Positions 1 to 5,120 of a stretch of 5,669 bases of DNA are shown here, piece by piece. Position numbers and translations under genes: made by a program. How positions within the stretch are numbered: the first letter of the stretch is position 1; each line of letters begins with the position of its first letter. The notes under the pieces are model-generated. The model was not told the origin of the DNA, did no database searches, and was given only the letters and a program-made list of their open reading frames with translations. Source of the DNA: Anaerolineae bacterium (lineage in GTDB: Bacteria > Chloroflexota > Anaerolineae > 4572-78 > J111); assembly GCA_020433835.1 (NCBI GenBank), contig JAGRBY010000489.1:1-5669 (forward strand), in the 5' to 3' direction.

Positions 1-207
1 GAGTATGCGACCATGGTTTCCGGGCTGCGACCAGGGCAACTGGCTCGATCAGGTTTTCATCCGGCTGTCGGTGAAGTACAGGTTGTTGATTACATTTATG
101 AGTGGGTTTATCACGATAGCCGGCATATCCAACAGATCATGCGTCGCATCCAAATCTCAGTATGGCCCAAAATGGGTAATCTGCGACATTTTGCACCGCC
201 CTCCTAG
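1..207 (+). CDS. DinB-family (DinB/YfiT-like four-helix) protein, C-terminal fragment
   Basis: The frame is open from base 1 to a TAG at 205-207, giving 68 residues; the true start lies outside the window. The visible part reads as the last helices of a DinB-superfamily protein: a G-F-H-P-A-V-G-E-V loop (about residues 18-26), then D-Y-I-Y-E-W-V-Y-H-D-S-R-H-I-Q-Q-I (about 31-47), and an ending V-W-P-K-M-G-N-L-R-H-F. In this family, histidines in the H-x-P and H-D-x-x-H segments usually complete a three-histidine divalent metal site, and members include DNA-damage-inducible proteins and thiol-dependent transferases. Here H20, H39 and H43 (fragment numbering) are candidate ligands. The substrate cannot be inferred. 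The fragment is too short to exclude a related metal-binding four-helix family. An internal ATG at 13 is not the likely start, because the frame continues upstream. Confidence 0.7.
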   Translation, partial: EYATMVSGLRPGQLARSGFHPAVGEVQVVDYIYEWVYHDSRHIQQIMRRIQISVWPKMGNLRHFAPPS

Positions 208-240
208 CACCTCCTTAAATGATTTTTATAAGTGCCTTTT

Positions 241-247
241 TGATAGT
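241..247. repeat. Left copy of 7-bp direct repeat (putative target-site duplication)
   Basis: TGATAGT here is repeated exactly at 377-383. Both copies sit 7 bp outside the perfect 10-bp core of the inverted repeats of the candidate element, directly abutting the proposed ends. The match could be chance in AT-rich DNA, but the symmetric placement makes that less likely. Confidence 0.45.
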
Positions 248-376
248 CACTCCCTTTGCACTTTAAAGAATTATGGCCAGAAACCAGAGGGTAGCGTTAA
301 AAAGAGCGCTTTTTGCCGTAAAAGGATATCAATGCGGTATCAAAACCCTGGTTTCTAAAAAAGTGCAAACATAGTA
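248..376. mobile_element. Candidate non-autonomous element (MITE), 129 bp
   Basis: The left end (248-264, CACTCCCTTTGCACTTT) and the reverse complement of the right end (360-376, TACTATGTTTGCACTTT) match at 13 of 17 bases, including a perfect inner 10-mer. A second inverted pair lies inside: AGAAACCAG at 279-287 and CTGGTTTCT at 348-356. The element is bracketed exactly by the 7-bp direct repeat TGATAGT (241-247 and 377-383), as expected for a target-site duplication. It has no coding capacity. The transposase family cannot be named from the sequence. It could instead be a remnant of a larger insertion sequence, or a chance nested palindrome, but the symmetric position of the direct repeats argues for transposition. 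Confidence 0.5.
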
Positions 377-392
377 TGATAGTAAACATACT
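373..392. promoter_or_regulatory. Palindrome and possible -10 upstream of the OsmC-family gene
   Basis: AGTATG (373-378) and CATACT (387-392) form a perfect 6-bp inverted repeat around an 8-bp spacer, a layout that could bind a dimeric repressor. It overlaps TATGAT (375-380), one base off the consensus -10 hexamer; the corresponding -35 region (around 352-357, TTTCTA) is poor. The site straddles the right junction of the candidate mobile element. A regulatory role is inferred only from position, 30-50 bp before the OsmC start. Confidence 0.3.
377..383. repeat. Right copy of 7-bp direct repeat (putative target-site duplication)
   Basis: An exact copy of TGATAGT at 241-247, abutting the right end of the candidate element. 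It also lies within a short palindrome, AGTATG-N8-CATACT (373-392), and forms part of a TATGAT hexamer (375-380). Confidence 0.45.
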
Positions 393-422
393 CAAATTTA
401 AACAATAAGGGATATTAATTTC

Positions 423-857
423 ATGGGAACTGTATCTGTTAAATGGATTACCTCGCAACTGATGACCGGGGTTGACTCTTTTGGACATCCAATTACGATT
501 GGGAGCTGGCCCGAGAAAGAACCACAATGGGCCGGGCTAAAACCTTCGGATTTATTAATGCTGGCTGCGGCATCATGTACGGGCTATGATGTGGTTATGA
601 TTTTGACAAAACAAAAAGAGCCGCTGGAGGATTTGGAAGTGATTTGCACCGGCGAACAGCAGTCGGAGCCACCCTATGCTTTTACAACAATGCATATCAA
701 CTATGTGTTTAAGGGGCAGCTCAACCCCAAAAAAGTGGAGCGAGCCATTAAGCTTTCTGAGGAAAAATACTGCTCGGTGACAAACACGCTGAGAAAGGCG
801 GTTACCATCACCAGTAGCTACGAAATTATCGACGAATCATTGCAACAAGCGTTGTAG
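423..857 (+). CDS. OsmC family protein (organic hydroperoxide/redox-type)
   Basis: A 144-residue protein, the usual length for the OsmC/Ohr superfamily. Members of this fold are dimeric cytosolic thiol peroxidases that reduce organic hydroperoxides with a pair of reactive cysteines. The family pattern is clear: G-L-K-P-S-D-L-L at about residues 38-45, then the first conserved cysteine in A-A-S-C-T-G-Y-D (C52), and the second in S-E-E-K-Y-C-S-V (C117) followed by S-Y-E-I near the end. Both catalytic-type cysteines are present, so it looks functional. The E-E-K-Y-C-S-V context and weak N-terminal strand region suggest the general OsmC/YhfA branch rather than classical Ohr, so the physiological substrate is uncertain. 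The ATG at 423 follows AAGGG (407-411) with an 11-nt gap. It appears monocistronic: a candidate mobile element lies upstream, and an oppositely oriented gene with its terminator lies downstream. Confidence 0.88.
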   Translation: MGTVSVKWITSQLMTGVDSFGHPITIGSWPEKEPQWAGLKPSDLLMLAAASCTGYDVVMILTKQKEPLEDLEVICTGEQQSEPPYAFTTMHINYVFKGQLNPKKVERAIKLSEEKYCSVTNTLRKAVTITSSYEIIDESLQQAL

Positions 858-859
858 CC

Positions 860-893
860 GATAAAAACGCTACCAATAACTTGTGGCAGCGTT
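860..893 (-). terminator. Intrinsic terminator for the minus-strand 64-aa gene
   Basis: AACGCTACCA (866-875) pairs with TGGCAGCGTT (884-893), 9 of 10 positions, around an 8-nt loop. Read on the minus strand, the stem runs straight into five T residues (from AGCGTTTTTAT), which is the classical Rho-independent layout. On the plus strand no T-run follows, so for the OsmC gene it would serve only as a 3' stem-loop. Confidence 0.6.
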
Positions 894-927
894 GTGACGC
901 GCAAATAAAAACTGAAGCCGCGCCGGT

Positions 928-1122
928 TTAGCCCGAAAGATCGATAACGCGATGAATATCGGTGGTTTTACGTTTCGTCACGCGATAGGTAGGGCGAGTC
1001 GCTTCTTCAGTATTTCTAATAAATCCTTCCGTAGCTGGCAGAGAAGGAAATAACGGTTCTTCAAGTCGTTGTGTATGGTCAGATCTGCTTGACCAGCCGA
1101 ACAGGCTCATCAATTTTTTCAT
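928..1122 (-). CDS. Small hypothetical protein, 64 aa
   Basis: I do not recognise this protein. The start chosen is the ATG at 1122 (minus strand), because GAGGA sits 9 nt upstream, an excellent ribosome binding site. The frame extends upstream to an ATG at 1269, but those codons lack a comparable site. The protein starts M-K-K-L-M-S-L-F-G-W, has a Pro/Glu-containing middle (E-E-P-L-F-P-S-L-P), and ends in a basic stretch (R-V-T-K-R-K-T-T-D-I-H-R-V-I-D-L). It has no membrane span, metal motif or obvious DNA-binding motif. Support for a real gene comes from its surroundings: a TATAAT hexamer upstream on the same strand, the strong ribosome binding site, and an intrinsic terminator 35 bp beyond the stop. 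It is divergent to the 39-aa microprotein gene. Confidence 0.5.
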   Translation of the reverse strand: MKKLMSLFGWSSRSDHTQRLEEPLFPSLPATEGFIRNTEEATRPTYRVTKRKTTDIHRVIDLSG

Positions 1123-1194
1123 GAATTTAAGTCCTCTTCTCATAGGTAAGAAATTTTTTTGATGGTCTTTCACGAAGCAAATAGCACCGTCGTG

Positions 1195-1245
1195 TTGAGG
1201 TTTCGTTTCTATGGTATTATATGCACTACGCTGAGCATCCTTCAC
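1195..1245. promoter_or_regulatory. Possible divergent promoter region
   Basis: On the minus strand a perfect TATAAT occupies 1221-1216, with only a weak -35 near 1239-1244 (TGAAGG), pointing toward the 64-aa gene. On the plus strand TTGAGG (1195-1200), 17 bp, then TATATG (1218-1223) could drive the 39-aa microprotein. The two -10 elements overlap, so the two transcripts would exclude or coordinate each other. This is inferred from sigma-70-like consensus only. Confidence 0.35.
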
Positions 1246-1306
1246 TTCTCGAAAAAATTTAATCTTCAAAATGTGCTCAATCTATAGCGGATGACGAATA
1301 GATAAA

Positions 1307-1426
1307 ATGGAAAACATGGAAGGAATAGGTGTTTTCTTTCTCATCCTTATCCCTGCTTCAATCTTTTTTATTTTTATTACGACCCGTAGTCCTGACAATG
1401 ATGAAGAAAGTGACGCCGAAGACTAA
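1307..1426 (+). CDS. Putative 39-aa single-span membrane microprotein
   Basis: A short frame that starts at ATG 1307 (an alternative ATG is at 1316) and ends TAA at 1424-1426. Residues 6-25 are an unbroken hydrophobic stretch rich in Phe and Ile, long enough for one membrane helix. The following tail T-R-S-P-D-N-D-E-E-S-D-A-E-D has seven acidic residues in its last ten. The charge pattern (an Arg right after the span, then an acidic end) is protein-like rather than random. The ribosome binding site is weak for either start: GCGGATGACG lies well upstream of 1307, and GGAAAAC is tight before 1316. No family is recognised. It lies between two stronger genes and could be a small membrane regulator or a non-coding stretch; treat as tentative. 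Confidence 0.4.
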   Translation: MENMEGIGVFFLILIPASIFFIFITTRSPDNDEESDAED

Positions 1427-1474
1427 AAACGAAGTTAGAAAGCTTAATATTTGTCTGTAATGTGAAATTGGTCA

Positions 1475-1502
1475 TTGCATAAACCCATAATTGCGTTACA
1501 AT
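1475..1502 (+). promoter_or_regulatory. Candidate sigma-70-type promoter for the pentapeptide gene
   Basis: TTGCAT (1475-1480), a 16-bp spacer and TACAAT (1497-1502) make a plausible -35/-10 pair with a good -10 and a mediocre -35. Transcription would begin about 1508-1510, just ahead of the duplicated GGGAGGA leader. Confidence 0.4.
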
Positions 1503-1514
1503 AATAACAAACAA

Positions 1515-1546
1515 GGGAGGAAAAATATTTTGGGAGGAATATTTTT
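1515..1546 (+). repeat. Tandem duplicated Shine-Dalgarno leader
   Basis: GGGAGGAAAAATATTTT (1515-1531) is followed directly by GGGAGGAATATTTTT (1532-1546), a near-exact tandem copy with a 2-bp contraction. Each copy carries a full GGGAGGA ribosome-binding core and an AT-rich self-complementary tail. The second core ends 16 nt before the pentapeptide ATG, farther than normal, but is 6 nt from a TTG (1545) that opens a 7-codon reading frame ending at TGA 1566-1568, overlapping the pentapeptide start. Confidence 0.55.
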
Positions 1547-1554
1547 GTCAGGCT

Positions 1555-2232
1555 ATGGATCGCAATGACGTAGATCGTATTATTAAGGAAGCACAGAAGC
1601 AAGCTGTTCGCCCTGATCTTCGCCGAGCTGATCTCAGTACGCTGGATCTCAGGGGGATAAAATTACACGGGGTTATGCTCAATGAGGCCGATTTGTATCG
1701 CGCCGTTCTCGATGATGTTGATTTGTATGAGGCCGATATGGTCTTTACCAATCTTTCGAAAGCCAGTATTCGCGGCGGTAATTTAGCCCGAGTAAACCTG
1801 GTTTTTGCCAATTTACGAGAAGCGGATTTAACTGGAGCCAGTTTTGCCGGTGCCAATCTTAGTGCCGCCGATTTAAGTGGTATCGACCTCAGCGATGCCA
1901 ATCTCAGCGGTGCCAACCTCAGTGAAGCCAATTTAACCAATGCCAACCTCAGCGGTGCTAATCTCAGTGACGCCAACTTAACCGAAGTCTCGCTCCACAA
2001 TGCTAATTTGGTCGGTGCGGATCTATGCGGTGCTAAACTAACGCTGGCCCATCTCGATAAAGCCAACTTACGCAAAGCCAAATATGATTATCGAACCCAA
2101 TGGCGGCGTGGCTTCAATCCCATCGAAACGGGAGCGATTGAGCAGAAACGCTGGTTTCGCTTTATCGATCGCTTTGTTACCGCTTTTATCGAGGAAAAAG
2201 GAAGCAGCCAGATCGATATCGAAATCGAGTAA
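1555..2232 (+). CDS. Pentapeptide repeat protein, 225 aa
   Basis: Residues about 21-176 are an almost unbroken run of A-(D/N)-L-x-x pentapeptides (for example A-N-L-S-G, A-D-L-S-T, A-N-L-T-N), roughly 30 units, which fold into a right-handed quadrilateral beta helix. A short polar N-terminal segment (M-D-R-N-D-V-D-R-I-I) precedes it. The tail Y-D-Y-R-T-Q-W-R-R-G-F-N-P-I-E-T-G-A is a common C-terminal cap in this family, followed by about 30 mixed aromatic and acidic residues (F-R-F-I-D-R-F-V...I-D-I-E-I-E). No signal peptide or membrane span is seen, so it is probably cytosolic. Biochemical roles in the family range from DNA-mimic gyrase protection to scaffolding; nothing here picks one. The middle of the gene contains a 45-bp internal duplication. 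The ATG at 1555 is the only reasonable in-frame start near the helix, although its ribosome binding site is unusually distant. Confidence 0.9.
   Translation: MDRNDVDRIIKEAQKQAVRPDLRRADLSTLDLRGIKLHGVMLNEADLYRAVLDDVDLYEADMVFTNLSKASIRGGNLARVNLVFANLREADLTGASFAGANLSAADLSGIDLSDANLSGANLSEANLTNANLSGANLSDANLTEVSLHNANLVGADLCGAKLTLAHLDKANLRKAKYDYRTQWRRGFNPIETGAIEQKRWFRFIDRFVTAFIEEKGSSQIDIEIE
1903..1983 (+). repeat. Internal 45-bp-period duplication in the pentapeptide gene
   Basis: The 36-bp blocks 1903-1938 and 1948-1983 match at 32 of 36 positions, offset by 45 bp (three pentapeptides, 15 residues). Three of the four differences are silent third-position changes and the fourth swaps Glu for Asp (A-N-L-S-E versus A-N-L-S-D). 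This is the trace of repeat expansion by whole structural coils. Confidence 0.65.
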
Positions 2233-2286
2233 CTGACATAGGCAGTGGTTCATAACGTTAACCCGTGCGCGTCTTGCTTACCGGTG

Positions 2287-2493
2287 TCATCCTAAATAAC
2301 TTTTAACCACTTTAACAGTTCGGGCTACCCCATCCTCTGCCCGAATGTTGCGGCTGATTTCTGTTGCCCGCCGGCGCATTGAGGTATCGCTGGTGGCTTT
2401 TTGAAGTGCCGCAGCCAATTTTAAGCCACAACCCAAAGCCACATAAGATAAAATATCGCCATGTGAGCCAAAGGTGAGAATAGTGATACGCAT
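2287..2493 (-). pseudogene. Glycosyltransferase (GT1, sterol-glucosyltransferase-like) remnant with in-frame internal deletion
   Basis: The 68-residue frame begins M-R-I-T-I-L-T-F-G-S-H-G-D-I-L-S-Y-V-A-L-G-C-G-L-K, the standard first strand and glycine-rich loop of GT-B family 1 glycosyltransferases (usually G-S-R/H-G-D-x-x-P-x-V-A-L). It then jumps to L-A-A-A-L...M-R-R-R-A-T-E-I-S-R-N-I-R-A-E-D-G-V-A-R-T-V-K-V-V, which is the typical last helix of the same family. About 350 residues that should lie between, including the acceptor pocket and the nucleotide-sugar motif, are absent, so no catalysis is expected. The join falls near residues 25-27 (about 2413-2421) and preserves the frame. No strong ribosome binding site precedes the ATG at 2493. 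It is convergent with the pentapeptide gene and divergent from the oxidoreductase gene. A real miniprotein cannot be ruled out, but a deletion relic is the simpler reading. Confidence 0.7.
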
Positions 2494-2568
2494 AAGCGTT
2501 GTTTTTAGACCTGATTTTGTTTTGCTTTAAGACAGTCTACCCCTAATTTGAGCCTTTTTCCAAAATAA

Positions 2569-2595
2569 TGTCACACCGTAGATGACCTTCTCGTC
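2569..2595 (+). promoter_or_regulatory. ECF41-type sigma factor promoter
   Basis: TGTCACA (2569-2575), a 16-bp spacer and CGTC (2592-2595) match the bipartite promoter described for ECF41 sigma factors, which is found upstream of the enzyme gene paired with the sigma factor. It points toward the FAD oxidoreductase, whose start is 123 bp beyond the CGTC, implying a long 5' leader of about 110-120 nt. The presence of an ECF41 gene at the end of the same operon makes the assignment strong, although it rests on motif matching. Confidence 0.82.
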
Positions 2596-2718
2596 TCATG
2601 TTTAGAAGCGTAAAGCATTTTAGAATTTTTGAAGCTGTGGAGTTGCAAAAGTCGCAAACCAAATAGGACTTTTTCTACCCACACTGAAATTTACCTGAGA
2701 TAAACGGAGGCATATACC
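2596..2718 (+). other. Long untranslated leader of the oxidoreductase transcript
   Basis: If transcription starts just after the CGTC element, this is the 5' leader. It is AT-rich, contains no convincing stable hairpin or open frame, and ends in GGAGG (2706-2710), an ideal ribosome binding site 8 nt before the ATG at 2719. Near-repeats GTTGCAAA and GTCGCAAA (about 2642-2658) are the only structure I see. Confidence 0.4.
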
Positions 2719-4086
2719 ATGAAACATCAACACAATCATACGGATGTCATTATCGTCGGTGGTGGTTTGGCCGGATTAACGGCGGCCGCCTTTTTAGCCC
2801 GGTCCGGTCGACGCGTAATGCTGTATGAGAAAGCGCACGACATCGGTGGTCGAGCTCATACGCAGCAGAAAAATGGATTTTACTTTAACCTGGGGCCACA
2901 CGCTCTCTATCGCCTCGGCGAAGGCGTGAAGGTACTGAACGAACTCGGAGTTGCGTTCGACGGCCATTTTCCGAATTTAAACGGTGGCGTTTTGGTCAAA
3001 GACGGTCGACCTTATCCTTTACCCTTTACTCCTGGCGCACTACTAACCACAAAAGCAGTGCGATGGTCGGCCAAATGGCAGCTAATACGGTTTTTGGCCG
3101 GGTTGTCCAAAATCGATTCTGTTCCGTTAGAAACACAAACAATCCAGGCCTGGTTTGAAGCGCAAGGCTACAACGCCGACACACGAACCTATCTGCAAGC
3201 CTTAATGCGACTGTCCACATACACAGACGATATCAAATACCAGAGTGCTGGGGCCGCGATTGCGCAAGTACAACTGGCGGCAGCCGGTAACGTTCTCTAT
3301 ATCGACAATGGCTGGCAAGTTCTGGTCGATGAACTGCGCTGTCTGGCCGCATCCGCCGGAGCGATTATCGAAAGCGGAGCACGCGTCGCCGCCCTCGACT
3401 GGCATAGGCAGCAGGGTGTGAACGGCGTTCGACTAGCAGACGGCTCGAGTCAAACAGCGGCAGCCGTCATCATAGCCGCGAGTCCGGCTGCTGCGCAAAG
3501 CCTGATCGGTCAACAAAGCATTGTTGATAGCTGGGCTAAAGCTGCCGTCCCGGTCAAAGCCGCGATTTTAGATGTGGCTCTCGAACGGCTGCCCCGGCCT
3601 GAAACAACATTTGCCCTTGGAATGGATCAACCGCTATACTTATCGGTACATTCGGCGGCTGCTCACCTCGCTCCGCCAGGTGGCGCATTGATCCACACCG
3701 CCAAATATCTCAACGCCTCCGATCCCGACCCCGAACTGGCCCAACGAGAGTTAACCGCCCTGCTCGATTTGACCCAACCCGGCTGGCGTGACCACGTCGT
3801 CGAGCAGCGCTTTTTGCCCGATATGACCGTTACCCACGCGGTAATTACGGCTGAACACGGAGGCCTGTCCGGCCGACCCGGCCCCACAGTGCCCGGCATC
3901 CCTGGTCTTTACCTGGCCGGCGACTGGATTGGCCCGACCGGCATGCTGTCCGATGCCAGCTTTGCCAGTGCCCACCAGTCGGCCCAATTGGTTCAGGACT
4001 ATCTGGCCGATCAGACCCATGGTGGCCATGAACTATCGGAAAGCAAAGTCAAGCAGGTTGACGTTGAACTAACGATAGGATTATAA
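2719..4086 (+). CDS. NAD(P)/FAD-dependent oxidoreductase, phytoene desaturase/amine oxidase-like
   Basis: A 455-residue flavoprotein of the phytoene-desaturase/protoporphyrinogen-oxidase/monoamine-oxidase superfamily. The N-terminal Rossmann fold is complete: D-V-I-I-V-G-G-G-L-A-G-L (residues 9-20, the G-x-G-x-x-G FAD loop at 14-19), the ribose-binding acidic residue E37 in L-Y-E-K, and the following D-I-G-G-R-A (41-46). The C-terminal FAD-binding segment is G-L-Y-L-A-G-D-W-I-G-P-T-G-M-L at 396-410, then S-D-A-S-F-A-S-A. The middle, about residues 90-360, would be the substrate domain and gives no specific clue; carotenoid, porphyrin or amine substrates are all possible. No signal peptide is seen. 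The last ~20 residues (H-G-G-H-E-L-S-E-S-K...) form a polar tail. A perfect GGAGG precedes the start by 8 nt. It is probably transcribed from the ECF41-type promoter and is followed after 7 bp by the sigma factor gene. Confidence 0.9.
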   Translation: MKHQHNHTDVIIVGGGLAGLTAAAFLARSGRRVMLYEKAHDIGGRAHTQQKNGFYFNLGPHALYRLGEGVKVLNELGVAFDGHFPNLNGGVLVKDGRPYPLPFTPGALLTTKAVRWSAKWQLIRFLAGLSKIDSVPLETQTIQAWFEAQGYNADTRTYLQALMRLSTYTDDIKYQSAGAAIAQVQLAAAGNVLYIDNGWQVLVDELRCLAASAGAIIESGARVAALDWHRQQGVNGVRLADGSSQTAAAVIIAASPAAAQSLIGQQSIVDSWAKAAVPVKAAILDVALERLPRPETTFALGMDQPLYLSVHSAAAHLAPPGGALIHTAKYLNASDPDPELAQRELTALLDLTQPGWRDHVVEQRFLPDMTVTHAVITAEHGGLSGRPGPTVPGIPGLYLAGDWIGPTGMLSDASFASAHQSAQLVQDYLADQTHGGHELSESKVKQVDVELTIGL

Positions 4087-4093
4087 ATAACCC

Positions 4094-4963
4094 ATGAACG
4101 ATGTTGCCCAATTCGACAACTACCGCCCGCTGCTCTTCTCGATTGCCTACCGCATGTTGGGCAGTCAGATGGAGGCCGAAGATATCGTGCAGGAGTGCTT
4201 TCTGCGCTGGCAGACCGTTTCAACGGCGGAGGTGCAGTCGACCAAGGCCTATCTAACCAGTATCGTCACCCGTTTATGCATCGACCATCTCCGCTCGGCC
4301 AAGGTCAAGCGCGAAACCTATATCGGCTCGTGGCTGCCCGAACCGTTGATTGCCGAGCAGCCGCCCGGAACCGATAGTTCGGTTGCCTTGGCCGAGTCGC
4401 TGTCGATGGCCTTTTTGGTGCTGCTGGAGAGCCTGACGCCCATCGAACGCGCTGCCTTCCTCCTACGTGAGGTTTTCGACTACGATTACGCCGAGATCGC
4501 CGCGATGATCGACAAAAGCGAGGCCAACTGCCGCCAACTCGTGCGCCGCGCCCGCCAGCATATCTCAAACCGGCGACCCCGCTTCGATCCCACGCCCGAG
4601 CAGCAAGAGCGCCTGACCGTGCAGTTTATGGAGACCTGCCTGCAAGGGGATATGCCCGGCCTGCTAAACCTGCTGGCCGACGACATTACCGTTTGGTCCG
4701 ACGGTGGCGGCAAAGTTGCTGCCGCCCGCAGGCCGATTTTCGGTGCGGATCGCGTTGCGCATTTCTTTATAACGCTTACCGGCAAAGTACCGGACAATGT
4801 TATCACCAAAGCAGCCTGGATTAACGGCCAACCCGGTCTGATCAGCTATTTTAACGGTCGGCCGGAAAATGTATTAATTATGGACATCGCCGATGACCGC
4901 ATTCAAACAATTTACGCCATTAGAAACCCCGATAAGTTACAACGCGTTCCCAGTTACAGATGA
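4094..4963 (+). CDS. ECF41-family RNA polymerase sigma factor with C-terminal SnoaL-like domain (SigJ type)
   Basis: A 289-residue ECF sigma factor. Region 2 covers about residues 8-72 (Y-R-P-L-L-F-S-I-A-Y-R-M-L-G-S, then A-E-D-I-V-Q-E-C-F-L-R-W), and region 4 about 105-160 (L-T-P-I-E-R-A-A-F-L-L-R-E-V-F-D-Y-D-Y-A-E-I-A, then C-R-Q-L-V-R-R-A-R). About 120 further residues form a SnoaL-like domain. Three ECF41 signature motifs are visible: W-L-P-E-P in the linker (80-84), D-G-G-G-K in the C-terminal domain (203-207) and N-P-D-K-L near the end (278-282). In this group the C-terminal domain replaces a separate anti-sigma factor and tunes activity, and no anti-sigma gene is present here. It recognises RNA polymerase core and promoters of the TGTCACA/CGTC type. 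The start has only a distant TAGGA (4076-4080), so translation is probably coupled to the upstream oxidoreductase, which ends 7 bp before. The inducing signal is unknown. Confidence 0.95.
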   Translation: MNDVAQFDNYRPLLFSIAYRMLGSQMEAEDIVQECFLRWQTVSTAEVQSTKAYLTSIVTRLCIDHLRSAKVKRETYIGSWLPEPLIAEQPPGTDSSVALAESLSMAFLVLLESLTPIERAAFLLREVFDYDYAEIAAMIDKSEANCRQLVRRARQHISNRRPRFDPTPEQQERLTVQFMETCLQGDMPGLLNLLADDITVWSDGGGKVAAARRPIFGADRVAHFFITLTGKVPDNVITKAAWINGQPGLISYFNGRPENVLIMDIADDRIQTIYAIRNPDKLQRVPSYR

Positions 4964-5019
4964 TCGACCCTGAAGACGGCGTTGTCTGAGAAATATCGCT
5001 CGCTGATCATTAAAGTGTA

Positions 5020-5080
5020 CCCTTTATTCTCCGGTTTCAGACGATAGCCTTGCCACATCGTATCAAATCGGAGAATTGGG
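5020..5080. repeat. Nested hairpin 1 downstream of the sigma factor gene
   Basis: ATTCTCCGGTTT (5026-5037) pairs with AAATCGGAGAAT (5065-5076) at all 12 positions, counting one G-U pair in RNA. Inside, ACGAT (5041-5045) pairs with ATCGT (5057-5061). Outside, CCC (5020-5022) can pair with GGG (5078-5080). No T-run follows on either strand, so it is not a canonical terminator. It could be a 3' mRNA-stabilising structure, a protein-binding palindrome or a leader element. Confidence 0.5.
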
Positions 5081-5120
5081 GTTGTGTATCAGCAAAAGTA
5101 GCTGAATTACGGGCGAATAC

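Noticed and set aside
295..320. AAAAAG-AGCG-CTTTTT hairpin as terminator of the DinB-like gene
   Set aside because: The stem is only six pairs and mostly A-T, lies about 90 bp past the stop, and is inside the candidate mobile element; too weak to call.
5..358. 117-codon plus-strand open frame overlapping the window start
   Set aside because: It overlaps the DinB-like fragment in another frame, runs through the candidate mobile element, and has no recognisable motif or ribosome binding site.
1858..2080. CRISPR-like periodic repeats
   Set aside because: The 15-bp and 45-bp periodicity is in frame and encodes A-(D/N)-L-x-x units; there are no distinct spacers.
1548..2081. 177-codon minus-strand frame with repetitive L-R-L-A-P sequence
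   Set aside because: It is the antisense image of the pentapeptide repeats; the repetitiveness comes from the sense codons.
3663..4029. Minus-strand open frames opposite the 3' half of the oxidoreductase gene
   Set aside because: GC-rich coding DNA commonly gives long antisense frames; the sense protein carries clear FAD-binding motifs.
4195..4809. Other-frame ORFs inside the sigma factor gene
   Set aside because: All are shadows of a fully motif-supported ECF41 sigma factor.
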